Shown one piece after another: positions 1 to 6,004 of a DNA stretch of 18,790 bases; position 1 is the stretch's first letter; each line of letters starts with the position of its first letter. Source of the DNA: Candidatus Latescibacterota bacterium (GTDB lineage: Bacteria > Latescibacterota > MVCY01); the NCBI GenBank assembly GCA_030608245.1, contig JAUWEO010000011.1, positions 1 through 18,790 of the forward strand, in the 5' to 3' direction. Both the position numbers and the translations under genes were made by a program. The notes under the pieces were generated by a model. It saw only the letters and a program-made list of their open reading frames with translations, was not told where the DNA came from and did not search any database.

Positions 1-105
1 GGAGTCACTGAGCTGAAGATATTTGTTTGGGACACCTTGAAAGCTAAATCTAGCACTGGAATATTCATCATCTTCAAGACTTTTGATCTATCCCCTTGTG
101 GATGA
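1..105 (+). CDS. C-terminal tail of a gene cut by the left edge (possible secreted or surface protein)
   Basis: Frame 1 is open from the first base to a TGA at 103-105 and reads about 34 residues beginning GVTELKIFVWDTLKAK. The phrase KIFVWDTL resembles the C-terminal ends of secreted bacterial surface proteins that close with a K-x-F-V-W-D-S/T-L strand. This is a resemblance I recall, not a search result. The remaining tail (SSTGIFIIFKTFDLSPCG) matches nothing I know and could reflect a frameshift or natural drift. The stop codon lies inside the hairpin at 94-119. The start of the gene is outside the window. It could also be non-coding sequence that is open by chance. Confidence 0.35.
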   Translation, partial: GVTELKIFVWDTLKAKSSTGIFIIFKTFDLSPCG

Positions 106-119
106 TAACATCCACAAGG
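94..119. repeat. 11-bp perfect hairpin upstream of the response regulator
   Basis: The arms CCTTGTGGATG (94-104) and CATCCACAAGG (109-119) are exact reverse complements around a 4-nt ATAA loop. No T-run follows on either strand, so a classical intrinsic terminator is unlikely. It may be a repeat-derived palindrome or a 5' regulatory structure for the receiver gene at 200. The right arm plus AGCGGAG recurs at 652-668. Confidence 0.6.
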
Positions 120-126
120 AGCGGAG
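110..126 (+). repeat. 17-bp direct repeat, copy 1
   Basis: ATCCACAAGGAGCGGAG occurs here and exactly again at 652-668, in the same orientation, so the two copies bracket the response regulator gene. Downstream of both copies the similarity is only partial (…CGGAAATGC here, …CGGAATGAC there). This looks like two fragments of a dispersed intergenic repeat. Confidence 0.6.
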
Positions 127-199
127 TTAGTCCCTGAGAACGGAAATGCAAACCATTTAGTGCCCCCGTAATATATATTATGCGAGGAGGTAGCAAAAT

Positions 200-610
200 A
201 TGGACAAGGAACGAACCAAGAAAGCGATTTTGGTAGTAGATGACGATCCTAAAAGTTTGAAGTTGCTGGCAGATGTATTGGCTCTTGAGGGTTACCGGGT
301 AATCACGGCCCGGAGCGGAAAGCATGCCTTGGAGACGATCGAGCTGGAAAAACCAGGTTTAGTGCTCTTGGATATTATGATGCCCGAAATGGATGGCATG
401 GAGACTTTGAACAGGATCAAGGCTTTCAACCAGGACATCCCGGTGGCCATGGTGACGGCGCTCTGGGATGAAGATGAGGTAAAAAGAGCTTTTGAGGCGG
501 GTGCTTATGAATACATAACCAAGCCTGTTGATATTGAGTATCTAAAACTGGCTGTTCTGGTTAAATTCTTTCCTGGATCCGTGACGATTTTACACGCATC
601 TTCTCTTTAA
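200..610 (+). CDS. Single-domain response regulator (CheY/Spo0F-like receiver)
   Basis: A 136-aa protein made of one receiver domain with no output domain. Residues 10-22 (AILVVDDDPKSLK) hold the acidic Mg2+ pocket. LLDIMMPEMDG contains the phosphoacceptor Asp, the Thr of VAMVTAL is the switch residue, and ITKPVD carries the conserved Lys-Pro. All the key residues of a phosphorylatable receiver are therefore present. The start is the ATG at 200, preceded by GAGGAGG with good spacing. After the receiver fold the last 15 or so residues (FFPGSVTILHASSL) are not family-like and may be a shortened or drifted tail. No histidine kinase lies in the window, so its partner and output are unknown. A cytoplasmic phosphorelay or diffusible-regulator role is inferred from the domain alone. 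Confidence 0.88.
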   Translation: MDKERTKKAILVVDDDPKSLKLLADVLALEGYRVITARSGKHALETIELEKPGLVLLDIMMPEMDGMETLNRIKAFNQDIPVAMVTALWDEDEVKRAFEAGAYEYITKPVDIEYLKLAVLVKFFPGSVTILHASSL

Positions 611-651
611 GCCCATTAAATTAATCCGTCCAGCTCGCTGGGGATATTATG

Positions 652-668
652 ATCCACAAGGAGCGGAG
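652..668 (+). repeat. 17-bp direct repeat, copy 2
   Basis: This is an exact second copy of the sequence at 110-126. Here the left hairpin arm is missing, so only half of the palindrome seen at 94-119 is present. It sits in the 242-bp gap between the response regulator and the cold-shock gene, upstream of the cold-shock promoter. Confidence 0.6.
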
Positions 669-714
669 AAATCTCGCCGGAATGACAAAAAATGCCCCTC
701 CTGTAAAAAAAGAC

Positions 715-743
715 TTGACAAAGGGGTTCTCTTGTATTATCTT
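715..743 (+). promoter_or_regulatory. Sigma-70 promoter of the cold-shock gene
   Basis: A perfect -35 TTGACA (715-720) is followed after 17 bp by TATCTT (738-743) as the -10. Transcription would start near 750, giving a leader of about 100 nt before the start codon at 853. Long structured leaders are typical of cspA-type mRNAs, so temperature-dependent leader control is plausible but not shown here. The promoter at 14697-14725 has exactly the same hexamers and spacing. Confidence 0.7.
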
Positions 744-852
744 GCCTAAGCGAAACTGGAAAGGTCCTGATGTAGAATGAGAGTTTACTTTAACTTAGAT
801 GGTTGTATCAAGCAGGATCAGAGATTCTAAAAAGGAAAGAAGGTGAGATAGT

Positions 853-1053
853 TTGTCGAAAGGTAAAGTCAAATGGTTTAACAACAGTAAGGGCTATGGC
901 TTTATTGAGCAAGAAGATGGTGAAGATGTCTTTGTCCATTTCTCTGCGCTTCAAGAAGAAGGATTCAAGTCTTTGGCAGAAGGTGAAGAAGTTGAATTCG
1001 ATATAGTAGATGGCCCAAAAGGACCACAGGCAGCTAATGTGCTCAAAATATAG
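853..1053 (+). CDS. csp: Cold-shock protein (CspA family, single CSD)
   Basis: A 66-aa protein forming one cold-shock OB-fold domain. The RNP1 motif appears as KGYGFIE (residues 13-19) and RNP2 as VFVHFSAL, with the usual opening GKVKWFNNSKGYGF and closing GPKGPQAANVLKI. These proteins bind single-stranded RNA and DNA and act as RNA chaperones in the cytoplasm. The start is a TTG at 853, needed to give the canonical MSKGKVKWF N-terminus; AGAAGGTGAG just upstream is the likely ribosome-binding site. The gene is a stand-alone unit with a strong promoter (715-743), a leader of about 100 nt and an intrinsic terminator directly downstream. Confidence 0.96.
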   Translation: MSKGKVKWFNNSKGYGFIEQEDGEDVFVHFSALQEEGFKSLAEGEEVEFDIVDGPKGPQAANVLKI

Positions 1054-1064
1054 GTCTTAGCTGT

Positions 1065-1105
1065 AAGCCCCAACTTAATAAGCACCTCTGTTGGGGCTTT
1101 TTTTT
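1065..1105 (+). terminator. Intrinsic terminator after the cold-shock gene
   Basis: Perfect 10-bp arms AAGCCCCAAC (1065-1074) and GTTGGGGCTT (1090-1099) enclose a 15-nt loop and are followed by a run of eight T (1098-1105). It lies 11 bp past the csp stop codon. Confidence 0.92.
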
Positions 1106-1132
1106 CTTAAATTTAGTATAGTCGAATTGTAA

Positions 1133-1144
1133 GAACAATAGTTC
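1133..1144. promoter_or_regulatory. Possible operator: GAAC-N4-GTTC palindrome
   Basis: GAAC AATA GTTC, extended by A/T to a 5-bp arm pair, lies 25 bp upstream of the lipoprotein start. Its geometry matches the core of LexA boxes described in Gram-positive bacteria. A single 8-base match in 18.8 kb is not far from chance, and no lexA or SOS gene is adjacent, so this is only a candidate. Confidence 0.2.
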
Positions 1145-1168
1145 TAGGTATCTTAGCGGAGGAAGTTG

Positions 1169-2332
1169 ATGAAAAAGACTTCAACAAAATGTGTAGTCCG
1201 AGGAAGTATCCTTTTGTCCCTGATCCTTATAGCAGGTTGCGGGCAAAATCAGATCAAAATTGAATTCAAAACTCAGCTTAATCAAAAGGCAAGATTGATC
1301 ACCAAAATAGGGGCAGCTGAGTTTAACCGCCTATTGTCAGATGGATATCTGTTCACAGATATGAAAAGTGGAAAATACCACTTCACCGTGGTAGCCGATG
1401 GATATTTTGAAACTAAACAGTGTGATGTGAAGTTCGCGCCCCTGCTTCCCAATTCAGTCAAGACCTATGTGGTAAAATTTCACCTCCCTGCTACCGATAC
1501 CACCTGGTCCAGGGGAACAGTTGTATTCAATAGCGACAAACACGGAGTTGATAATTTAGAAATATATTCTATGCGACTGGATGGCTCCAAGCTGACTAAT
1601 TTGACTTCTCATAAAGGCTGCGATAGCGAGCCCTCCTGGTCACCGGATGGCAGTAAGATAGTGTTTGTATGTGATAGGAATTTAGGTCTGCTTTGCAGTA
1701 CCATATACGTGATGGACGCCAATGGCTCCAACCAGACTAGATTGACCTTCAGCAAATCCAAGGATTACAGTCCCTGCTGGTCACCCGATGGCACCAGAAT
1801 AGCCTTTTGCAGCCAAAGGACAGGAAAAGACCAGATATTTGTGATAAAGGCCAACGGCGATTCGGTCGCTTGTTTGAGTGACGGCACTGCCTCGGACAGA
1901 TTTCCTTGTTGGTCACCTGACGGTAACAGGATCGTCTTCGTCAGCGATCGAGACGGCCGCCGAGGTGACAAAATCTACTCGATGGGGTCCGATGGATCCG
2001 ATGTTACCCAACTGACCGACACGATAGAGATGGACTGGAATCCTGCCTGGTCGGCTGATGGAAACTGGATCCTGTTTGACTCCAGCAGAAAAGGCGGACG
2101 AGATATATTTCTGATGAAGAGTGACGGTCAGTGGCCGACAAGATTGACCTCAACTTCCAAAAACTACGAATGGCAACCGGTGGGCTTGTCCACTGGACAG
2201 GGTTTTCTCACCGCCGCCGACTTAGAAGGCAATTACGATATTTATCTGATTAGCCTCTCTGGTGATCGCATTGTAAACTTAACCAACACAAAAGACTGGA
2301 ATGAACGCAACCCCAGTTGGAGGCCGTTTTAA
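1169..2332 (+). CDS. Lipoprotein with WD40-like (PD40/TolB-type) beta-propeller
   Basis: A 387-aa protein. The N-terminus is a lipoprotein signal peptide with lipobox LIAGC (Cys24). Residues of about 25-110 form a beta-rich N-terminal domain of the PEGA or Ig-like type. Then come repeated PD40 blades: SEPSWSPDGSKIVF, YSPCWSPDGTRIAF, RFPCWSPDGNRIVF and WNPAWSADGNWILF, a degenerate blade near 330, and a closing NPSWRPF. This is the repeat architecture of TolB and related envelope proteins. It is probably anchored in a membrane facing the periplasm, and the binding partner is unknown. I chose the ATG at 1169 rather than the TTG at 1166 because GGAGG (1158-1162) is then spaced about 6 nt away. 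No pal or tolQRA lies nearby, so it should not be called TolB itself. Confidence 0.88.
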   Translation: MKKTSTKCVVRGSILLSLILIAGCGQNQIKIEFKTQLNQKARLITKIGAAEFNRLLSDGYLFTDMKSGKYHFTVVADGYFETKQCDVKFAPLLPNSVKTYVVKFHLPATDTTWSRGTVVFNSDKHGVDNLEIYSMRLDGSKLTNLTSHKGCDSEPSWSPDGSKIVFVCDRNLGLLCSTIYVMDANGSNQTRLTFSKSKDYSPCWSPDGTRIAFCSQRTGKDQIFVIKANGDSVACLSDGTASDRFPCWSPDGNRIVFVSDRDGRRGDKIYSMGSDGSDVTQLTDTIEMDWNPAWSADGNWILFDSSRKGGRDIFLMKSDGQWPTRLTSTSKNYEWQPVGLSTGQGFLTAADLEGNYDIYLISLSGDRIVNLTNTKDWNERNPSWRPF

Positions 2333-2425
2333 TCGGAAACCAGCTGATTGAGAAAAGATTCTCACGGCAGAGCTCCAATGCCCAAGGGAAGTACTTCTAA
2401 AATCTGCTTCAGGAGGTGATACATT

Positions 2426-3052
2426 ATGCAAAGCAGGATTCTGGGATCCTATCTGTCAGATATAATTGGCCTGCTATGGGGCGGTCTGTTTTTGCTGTTT
2501 CTCATCGGCTGTGCCACCACACAGGTACAGCCCCCGTCTATTCCAGCCGGGAAAACCATGCTGGTACTTGAGGCCGCTGGAGTTGAACGTCTCAACTTCG
2601 CCGTTTTTGACCAAGGTACGGGCGAAAAAGTCACAGAAGCCTCAGGACTTATGGCTTTTGTCTCGCCAGGGACTTACAAGGTGGTAATCCAAACAGATAT
2701 AGACCAGCCGGTCGTTATCGACAGCGTGAAGATCAGAACGGAGCTGGAAAAACACCTACAAGTCCCGGTGGGAAGATTCATAATGACTGTCTCTGAGGAG
2801 TACACAAACGAACAAGGCGACAAGGAGATTACCAGAGTGCGACCCCGATTCACTATATACGACTACACCATGAGTCGTCCTTTAGCCAAAGGCGTAACCA
2901 CTTTTCCGCCCAAGCGATATGTTCTTCCTCTCGGGGACTATAAGGTGAACATTGAACTGATGGGAACTCTTGAACAGCGCATTATCAAGGAAGTGAAAAT
3001 AAGGTTTGGCAGGATATACCCAATAGATTTTCAGTTTACCAGCAGCAGATGA
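2426..3052 (+). CDS. Lipoprotein of unknown function
   Basis: A 208-aa protein with a signal peptide and lipobox FLIGC (Cys29). The mature part is predicted all-beta. It includes stretches such as SPGTYKVVIQTD near residues 80-90 and LGDYKVNIELMG near 175-185, which resemble PEGA-like surface modules, so it may be two tandem beta-sandwich units. It follows another lipoprotein after a 93-bp gap and is preceded by a near-perfect Shine-Dalgarno (AGGAGGTGAT at 2411-2420). It probably works in the same envelope compartment as its neighbour, possibly co-transcribed, since no terminator separates them. I do not recognise a named family. Confidence 0.8.
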   Translation: MQSRILGSYLSDIIGLLWGGLFLLFLIGCATTQVQPPSIPAGKTMLVLEAAGVERLNFAVFDQGTGEKVTEASGLMAFVSPGTYKVVIQTDIDQPVVIDSVKIRTELEKHLQVPVGRFIMTVSEEYTNEQGDKEITRVRPRFTIYDYTMSRPLAKGVTTFPPKRYVLPLGDYKVNIELMGTLEQRIIKEVKIRFGRIYPIDFQFTSSR

Positions 3053-3086
3053 GAGTGAGCTGCACCAGGAGAAGTTATACTGCAAG

Positions 3087-3118
3087 AAAAACGGCCCAAC
3101 CAAGATGGGCCGTTTTTT
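3087..3118. terminator. Bidirectional intrinsic terminator
   Basis: Perfect 12-bp arms AAAAACGGCCCA (3087-3098) and TGGGCCGTTTTT (3106-3117) surround a 7-nt loop. The T-run on the right serves the lipoprotein operon. The A-run on the left gives a T-run on the other strand for the leftward MBL gene ending at 3139. It insulates two convergent units. Confidence 0.92.
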
Positions 3119-3138
3119 GCTATAATCTACGGCAAAAA

Positions 3139-3768
3139 TCACCTCTCCCTAAGAAATGGGTTCTCTCTCCGTTCCTGTCCCACGGTAGTAATCTCTCCAT
3201 GTCCAGGATAGACCACTGTCTCCTCACCAAGTATCAACAGTTTCTGGTAAATAGATTCCAGCAGTAGCTCCAGTGAGGCACCAGCAAAATCCGTTCTTCC
3301 TATGCTTCCCTGAAACAGAGTATCACCGGCAAAAACAGCCTTGCCAGGCACCAACAGGCTGATCCCGCCGGGGGAATGTCCCGGGGTAAAAAGCACTTTA
3401 AGACTTAACCCACCTACTTCTATCACATTGTCTTCCTCCAGTAGAATATCGGCGGGTGGCGAGGTCACTGGAGAAGCAAAAAAATGGGAGAGATTTGCCA
3501 CTGGGTCGGTCAACAGAGGGGCACCCAGCCGGTGAATGAGTATCTGTGCCCCGGTTTGCTCCTTGATCTCTCGATTAGCACCGATATGGTCGCAGTGACC
3601 GTGGGTGTTAATGATTTTATTGACCTTGAGCTTTTTTTGTTCTATTACTTGCAGAATTTCTCTGGCATTGGCCCCGGGGTCGATAACCACTGCCTGTTCA
3701 CCCTCAACGGCGGCCACAAGATAGCAATTCGTCCCAAACTCGCTCACCACTATTCTCTCGATCAGCAA
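3139..3768 (-). CDS. MBL-fold metallo-hydrolase (glyoxalase II-like)
   Basis: A 209-aa metallo-beta-lactamase-fold protein. The metal-binding motif THGHCDH is at residues 55-61 (His56, His58, Asp60, His61). His131 lies in TPGHSPGG, Asp149 in AGDTLF, and His190 in YPGHGE, so all ligands of a dinuclear site are present. The order matches the short hydroxyacylglutathione-hydrolase-like family common in bacteria, usually thioester hydrolases of unknown substrate. It lacks the C-terminal glutathione-binding domain of true GloB, so GSH specificity is not supported. The start is a TTG at 3768, backed by AGGAGGG a few bases upstream. The gene ends 20 bp from the shared terminator at 3087-3118. Confidence 0.9.
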   Translation of the reverse strand: MLIERIVVSEFGTNCYLVAAVEGEQAVVIDPGANAREILQVIEQKKLKVNKIINTHGHCDHIGANREIKEQTGAQILIHRLGAPLLTDPVANLSHFFASPVTSPPADILLEEDNVIEVGGLSLKVLFTPGHSPGGISLLVPGKAVFAGDTLFQGSIGRTDFAGASLELLLESIYQKLLILGEETVVYPGHGEITTVGQERRENPFLRER

Positions 3769-3831
3769 TTGTTCCCTCCTGTACTACCAAACCCGCGCAA
3801 GGTTGTTTTTTTGACAAGGTTCTTGTTTCAC

Positions 3832-3858
3832 AATCCCTCAAATCCGCGTAATCCGCAG
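3832..3858. repeat. Three tandem 9-bp units in the MBL-HD gap
   Basis: AATCCCTCA, AATCCGCGT and AATCCGCAG follow one another at 3832-3858. The last two units match at seven of nine positions and the first is more diverged. Together with the adjacent GC-rich segment (GGTTGCGGCTCCGTCGCGCC), the 187-bp gap between the MBL and HD genes looks like a mosaic of repeat fragments. I see no gene in it and no convincing -35/-10 pair for the MBL gene. Confidence 0.45.
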
Positions 3859-3955
3859 TTATTTTCTCAGGTTGCGGCTCCGTCGCGCCGTAAGTTCCCC
3901 AGAAGAAAATCCTGTTACTACTCATACTCCCCGTAGTAATTCACCTTCTGACCAC

Positions 3956-4531
3956 TTACAGTCCCAACTGATCGCTTATCGCCTGCATTGCTCTCAGGCT
4001 TATCTCTACAAACTCCTCCAGACTCAAACCTAAGTTCTTGCATTCCAGGATAATCTGGCGATCCACATTTCGGGCAAACTCTTTCTGCTTCATCTTTTTC
4101 AGCACTGATTTCACCTTCACCTGAGAGAGCTCTTTGCCGGGGTGAACCAGAGCTGCGGCCACGATCAGTCCAGTGATTGTCTCGGCTGAGGCCAGGGCAA
4201 AATCGAGCAAAGTTTGGCGTCTTCTCCCTGTCTCTTCGTTATGGGATTCAACAGCGCGGACAATCTCAGGGCAAACCCCTCGCCTGGCCAAGATTAAAGC
4301 GGCCATCAGTCCATGCCTGGAAGGCTCATCTTTTGTCTGCTCGAAATCCAGGTCATGAAGCAAACCGGCTATTCCCCACTGTTCCACATCTTTACCCAAT
4401 CTCTCTGCCAGGGCCCTCATTATTGCCTCAGACGCCAGACAGTGACGAATGAGGTTCACAGAGCCAACCTTCTGGTTGAGTAGTTCCCAGGCCTGTTGGC
4501 GGGTAATTCCTGTTGGAGTCTTCTCTGACAT
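3956..4531 (-). CDS. HDIG-type HD domain phosphohydrolase-like protein
   Basis: A 191-aa protein whose N-terminal two thirds form an HD domain: His30, the His59-Asp60 doublet in GLLHDLDFE, His73 in SRHGLMAA and His97 in ESHN. This pattern is that of the small HDIG proteins, predicted metal-dependent phosphohydrolases whose substrates are mostly unknown. The C-terminal part (about residues 135-191) is helical and lysine-rich. I chose the ATG at 4531 because GGAGGA lies just upstream of it. An in-frame ATG at 4603 would add 24 residues encoded by the repeat-like segment at 4571-4620, which is unlikely to be translated. Cytoplasmic; its role is not deducible from the neighbours. Confidence 0.85.
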   Translation of the reverse strand: MSEKTPTGITRQQAWELLNQKVGSVNLIRHCLASEAIMRALAERLGKDVEQWGIAGLLHDLDFEQTKDEPSRHGLMAALILARRGVCPEIVRAVESHNEETGRRRQTLLDFALASAETITGLIVAAALVHPGKELSQVKVKSVLKKMKQKEFARNVDRQIILECKNLGLSLEEFVEISLRAMQAISDQLGL

Positions 4532-4570
4532 AATTTGTCCTCCTTGCTTAACCGCAAAGACAGCAGCGTT

Positions 4571-4620
4571 GGGATTCATCCCGGCTGGCGTACGGGGGAA
4601 CAAGCCCCCACACTACGTGT
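4571..4620. repeat. Repeat-like cluster of small palindromes
   Basis: This stretch carries GGGAT-TC-ATCCC (4571-4582) and GGGGG…CCCCC (4594-4609) in close succession and ends next to the 29-bp palindrome at 4634. It fills the gap between nth and the HD gene. The composition and stem density suggest a remnant of an intergenic repeat rather than a gene leader. Confidence 0.4.
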
Positions 4621-4633
4621 ATCCAGCTTCAAT

Positions 4634-4662
4634 GTAGAGACGACCCGCCGGGTCGTCTCTAC
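4634..4662. repeat. 29-bp perfect palindrome, copy 1 (3' of nth)
   Basis: GTAGAGACGACCCG (4634-4647), one central C, then CGGGTCGTCTCTAC (4649-4662): 14-bp perfect arms. The same 29 bp recur at 5948-5976. It begins 4 bp beyond the nth stop codon. It has no T-run, so REP-like 3'-end stabilisation or a mobile palindromic element fits better than a classical terminator, although a weak terminator role is possible. Confidence 0.85.
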
Positions 4663-4666
4663 GCTA

Positions 4667-5344
4667 TTATCCTCTTCTGCACTTAACCACCCGTTTTTTA
4701 ACAACATACACGCAGTACTGCTGAACCGGACAGATTTGGCAGCGGGAATTCCGTGCCCGACAGATGGTTCTTCCGAACTTAAGCAAGTTCAGATGAAAGG
4801 AGTATGCCTTCCCCGGGGGCAGCAGGCGGTTCATAATCCTATGGGTTTTCTCCGCAGAACTCTCCTCCGGCACCAGCCCCAATCTCCTGCAAATCCTGAC
4901 AACATGAGTATCTACCGGAAGAATATCCCTGCCGCAGGCAAAACAGAGCACTACGCTAATGGTCTTCAGCCCCACCCCTTTAAGCTGGCAGAAGGCCGAG
5001 ATAACCTCTTCTGTCTCCATGTCGCAGATAGGTTTGAGGCTCAACTGGCCGTAATTCTCTTTGATCCAGCCCAGAAGGGCCTTGATCCTAACTGCTTTCT
5101 GTTCTGCCAATCCCCCCACCCGGATGGCAGCGGCAATCTGGGCCGGCTCTGCCCCCAGCACATCCTCCCAGGTGGGGAACCTCCGTCTAAGAGAGTGGTA
5201 AGCACGGCCGCTGTTGGTATCAGTGGTATTCTGGGAGAGAATCGTCCTGATCAGTGTATCCAGGGGTTCCTCGGCAGGGCGCCGGTGAGGGACTCCGAAT
5301 TCGTTTTCTAATAGCTCGATTACTTTGCTGATCTTTTGTTCCAT
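4667..5344 (-). CDS. nth: Endonuclease III-family DNA glycosylase/AP lyase
   Basis: A 225-aa HhH-GPD protein that removes oxidised pyrimidines and cleaves at abasic sites in base-excision repair. The helix-hairpin-helix LKGVGLK (121-127) supplies the catalytic Lys127, and Asp145 sits in PVDTHVVR, the residue pair that defines a bifunctional enzyme. The C-terminal 4Fe-4S loop is complete: Cys195-x6-Cys202-x2-Cys205-x5-Cys211. Length is normal (E. coli Nth is 211 aa), with a basic tail of about 14 residues. The N-terminal Gln41-equivalent region reads ILSQNTTD, where the classical enzyme has LLSAQATD, so it belongs to a divergent Nth subgroup. The start codon overlaps the end of ogt by 25 bp, so the two are probably translationally coupled. 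Confidence 0.93.
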   Translation of the reverse strand: MEQKISKVIELLENEFGVPHRRPAEEPLDTLIRTILSQNTTDTNSGRAYHSLRRRFPTWEDVLGAEPAQIAAAIRVGGLAEQKAVRIKALLGWIKENYGQLSLKPICDMETEEVISAFCQLKGVGLKTISVVLCFACGRDILPVDTHVVRICRRLGLVPEESSAEKTHRIMNRLLPPGKAYSFHLNLLKFGRTICRARNSRCQICPVQQYCVYVVKKRVVKCRRG

Positions 5345-5904
5345 CTAAGGCAGGTCCCTTCCAGTTGTAACAGGGCTTTCTTCCATTCGAGTCCGGCTGA
5401 AAAACCTCCTAAACCACCATCTGTTCTCACTACCCGGTGACAGGGAATCACAACAGGGAATGGATTTTGAGCCAAGGCCCCTCCCACTGCCCGGGCTGTC
5501 TTCGCTCTGCCCAGCCGGGCAGCAACCCACCCATAGGTGCGCACCTCTCCGTAGCGGATCTCTGTAGCTACCCTCCAGACATCCCTCTGGAAATCTGTAT
5601 GCCCGGAGAACTTCAACGGCACAGAGATTCCAACGGCCTCCCCTGAAAAATATCTTGTTAGGACATCAATCAGCTCAGCTAATTTCTTGTCAGGCACCGG
5701 AAATGCAGCGAGGTGGAGTCCAGTAGGTTGAGTTAAGCGTAGTCCTGTAGCCTCACTCAACTGTAGGTTGGGTTCAGTACGCTTAACCCAACCTACTGGG
5801 TCCGAGAGTATAATTCGTTGTAACTTCCCGTTATGCCACCGGATTAAAACCTTCCCAAACGGTGTCTGCAAAGGGACTACCAGTTTTTCCTCATCCATCG
5901 TCAT
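5320..5904 (-). CDS. ogt: Methylated-DNA–protein-cysteine methyltransferase
   Basis: A 194-aa O6-alkylguanine repair protein that transfers the alkyl group irreversibly to its own cysteine. The acceptor Cys155 lies in VIPCHRVV. The DNA-binding helix-turn-helix with the arginine finger is RAVGGALAQNPFP, and the C-terminal GGFSAGLEWKKALLQLEG is canonical. Residues 36-62 are extra compared with the usual length of about 165-175 aa. They correspond exactly to an inverted-repeat element at 5720-5799, inserted in frame in the variable N-terminal domain. The start at 5904 is preceded by AAGGATG. The gene overlaps nth downstream, forming a two-gene repair unit. The catalytic domain is intact, so the protein is expected to be functional. 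Confidence 0.95.
   Translation of the reverse strand: MTMDEEKLVVPLQTPFGKVLIRWHNGKLQRIILSDPVGWVKRTEPNLQLSEATGLRLTQPTGLHLAAFPVPDKKLAELIDVLTRYFSGEAVGISVPLKFSGHTDFQRDVWRVATEIRYGEVRTYGWVAARLGRAKTARAVGGALAQNPFPVVIPCHRVVRTDGGLGGFSAGLEWKKALLQLEGTCLRWNKRSAK
5720..5799. repeat. Inverted-repeat element inside the ogt coding sequence
   Basis: The outer arms, 5720-5741 and 5778-5799, are 22 bp each and reverse-complementary with one mismatch; the left arm begins CCAGTAGGTTGAGTTAAGCG. Inside, GTAGGTTGGGTT (5763-5774) pairs perfectly with AACCCAACCTAC (5785-5796), and TTGAGT recurs as its complement ACTCAA in the first half. The GTAGGTTGGGTT/AACCCAACCTAC pattern is, as I recall, a palindromic repeat theme dispersed in many bacteria. 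It encodes residues 36-62 of Ogt without breaking the frame. GTCC occurs on both flanks (5718-5721 and 5800-5803), which may be a 4-bp target duplication or coincidence. Confidence 0.8.
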
Positions 5905-5943
5905 TGGTCATCCTTCATTAGATTCTATGGTGTGAACCGACCA

Positions 5944-5980
5944 CTATGTAGAGACGACCCGCCGGGTCGTCTCTACATAG
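5944..5980. repeat. 37-bp perfect palindrome, copy 2 (3' of the DUF4175 gene)
   Basis: CTATGTAGAGACGACCCG (5944-5961), one central C, and its exact complement to 5980 give 18-bp perfect arms. The inner 29 bp are identical to the palindrome at 4634-4662. It lies 24 bp past the stop codon of the DUF4175-like gene and 39 bp before the ogt start, so it may act at the mRNA 3' end. Confidence 0.88.
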
Positions 5981-6004
5981 GCAGGAGACAAGCACCGCTG
6001 TTCA

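Noticed and set aside
853..1053. The overlapping 67-codon frame at 803-1006 as an alternative gene
   Set aside because: It is a shadow of the cold-shock gene in another frame. The csp frame has intact RNP1 and RNP2 motifs and its own regulatory signals.
3484..3936. A 150-codon plus-strand frame over the MBL gene and its upstream gap
   Set aside because: It is mostly antisense to the MBL metal-binding gene, with no ribosome-binding site or family resemblance.
4532..4603. N-terminal extension of the HD protein from an ATG at 4603
   Set aside because: There is no ribosome-binding site, and the segment is the repeat-like cluster. The ATG at 4531 has a strong GGAGGA upstream.
4535..5311. A 258-codon plus-strand open frame antisense to nth
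   Set aside because: It lies opposite a clear nth gene with intact catalytic and Fe-S residues, its translation is not protein-like, and it starts within the repeat cluster.
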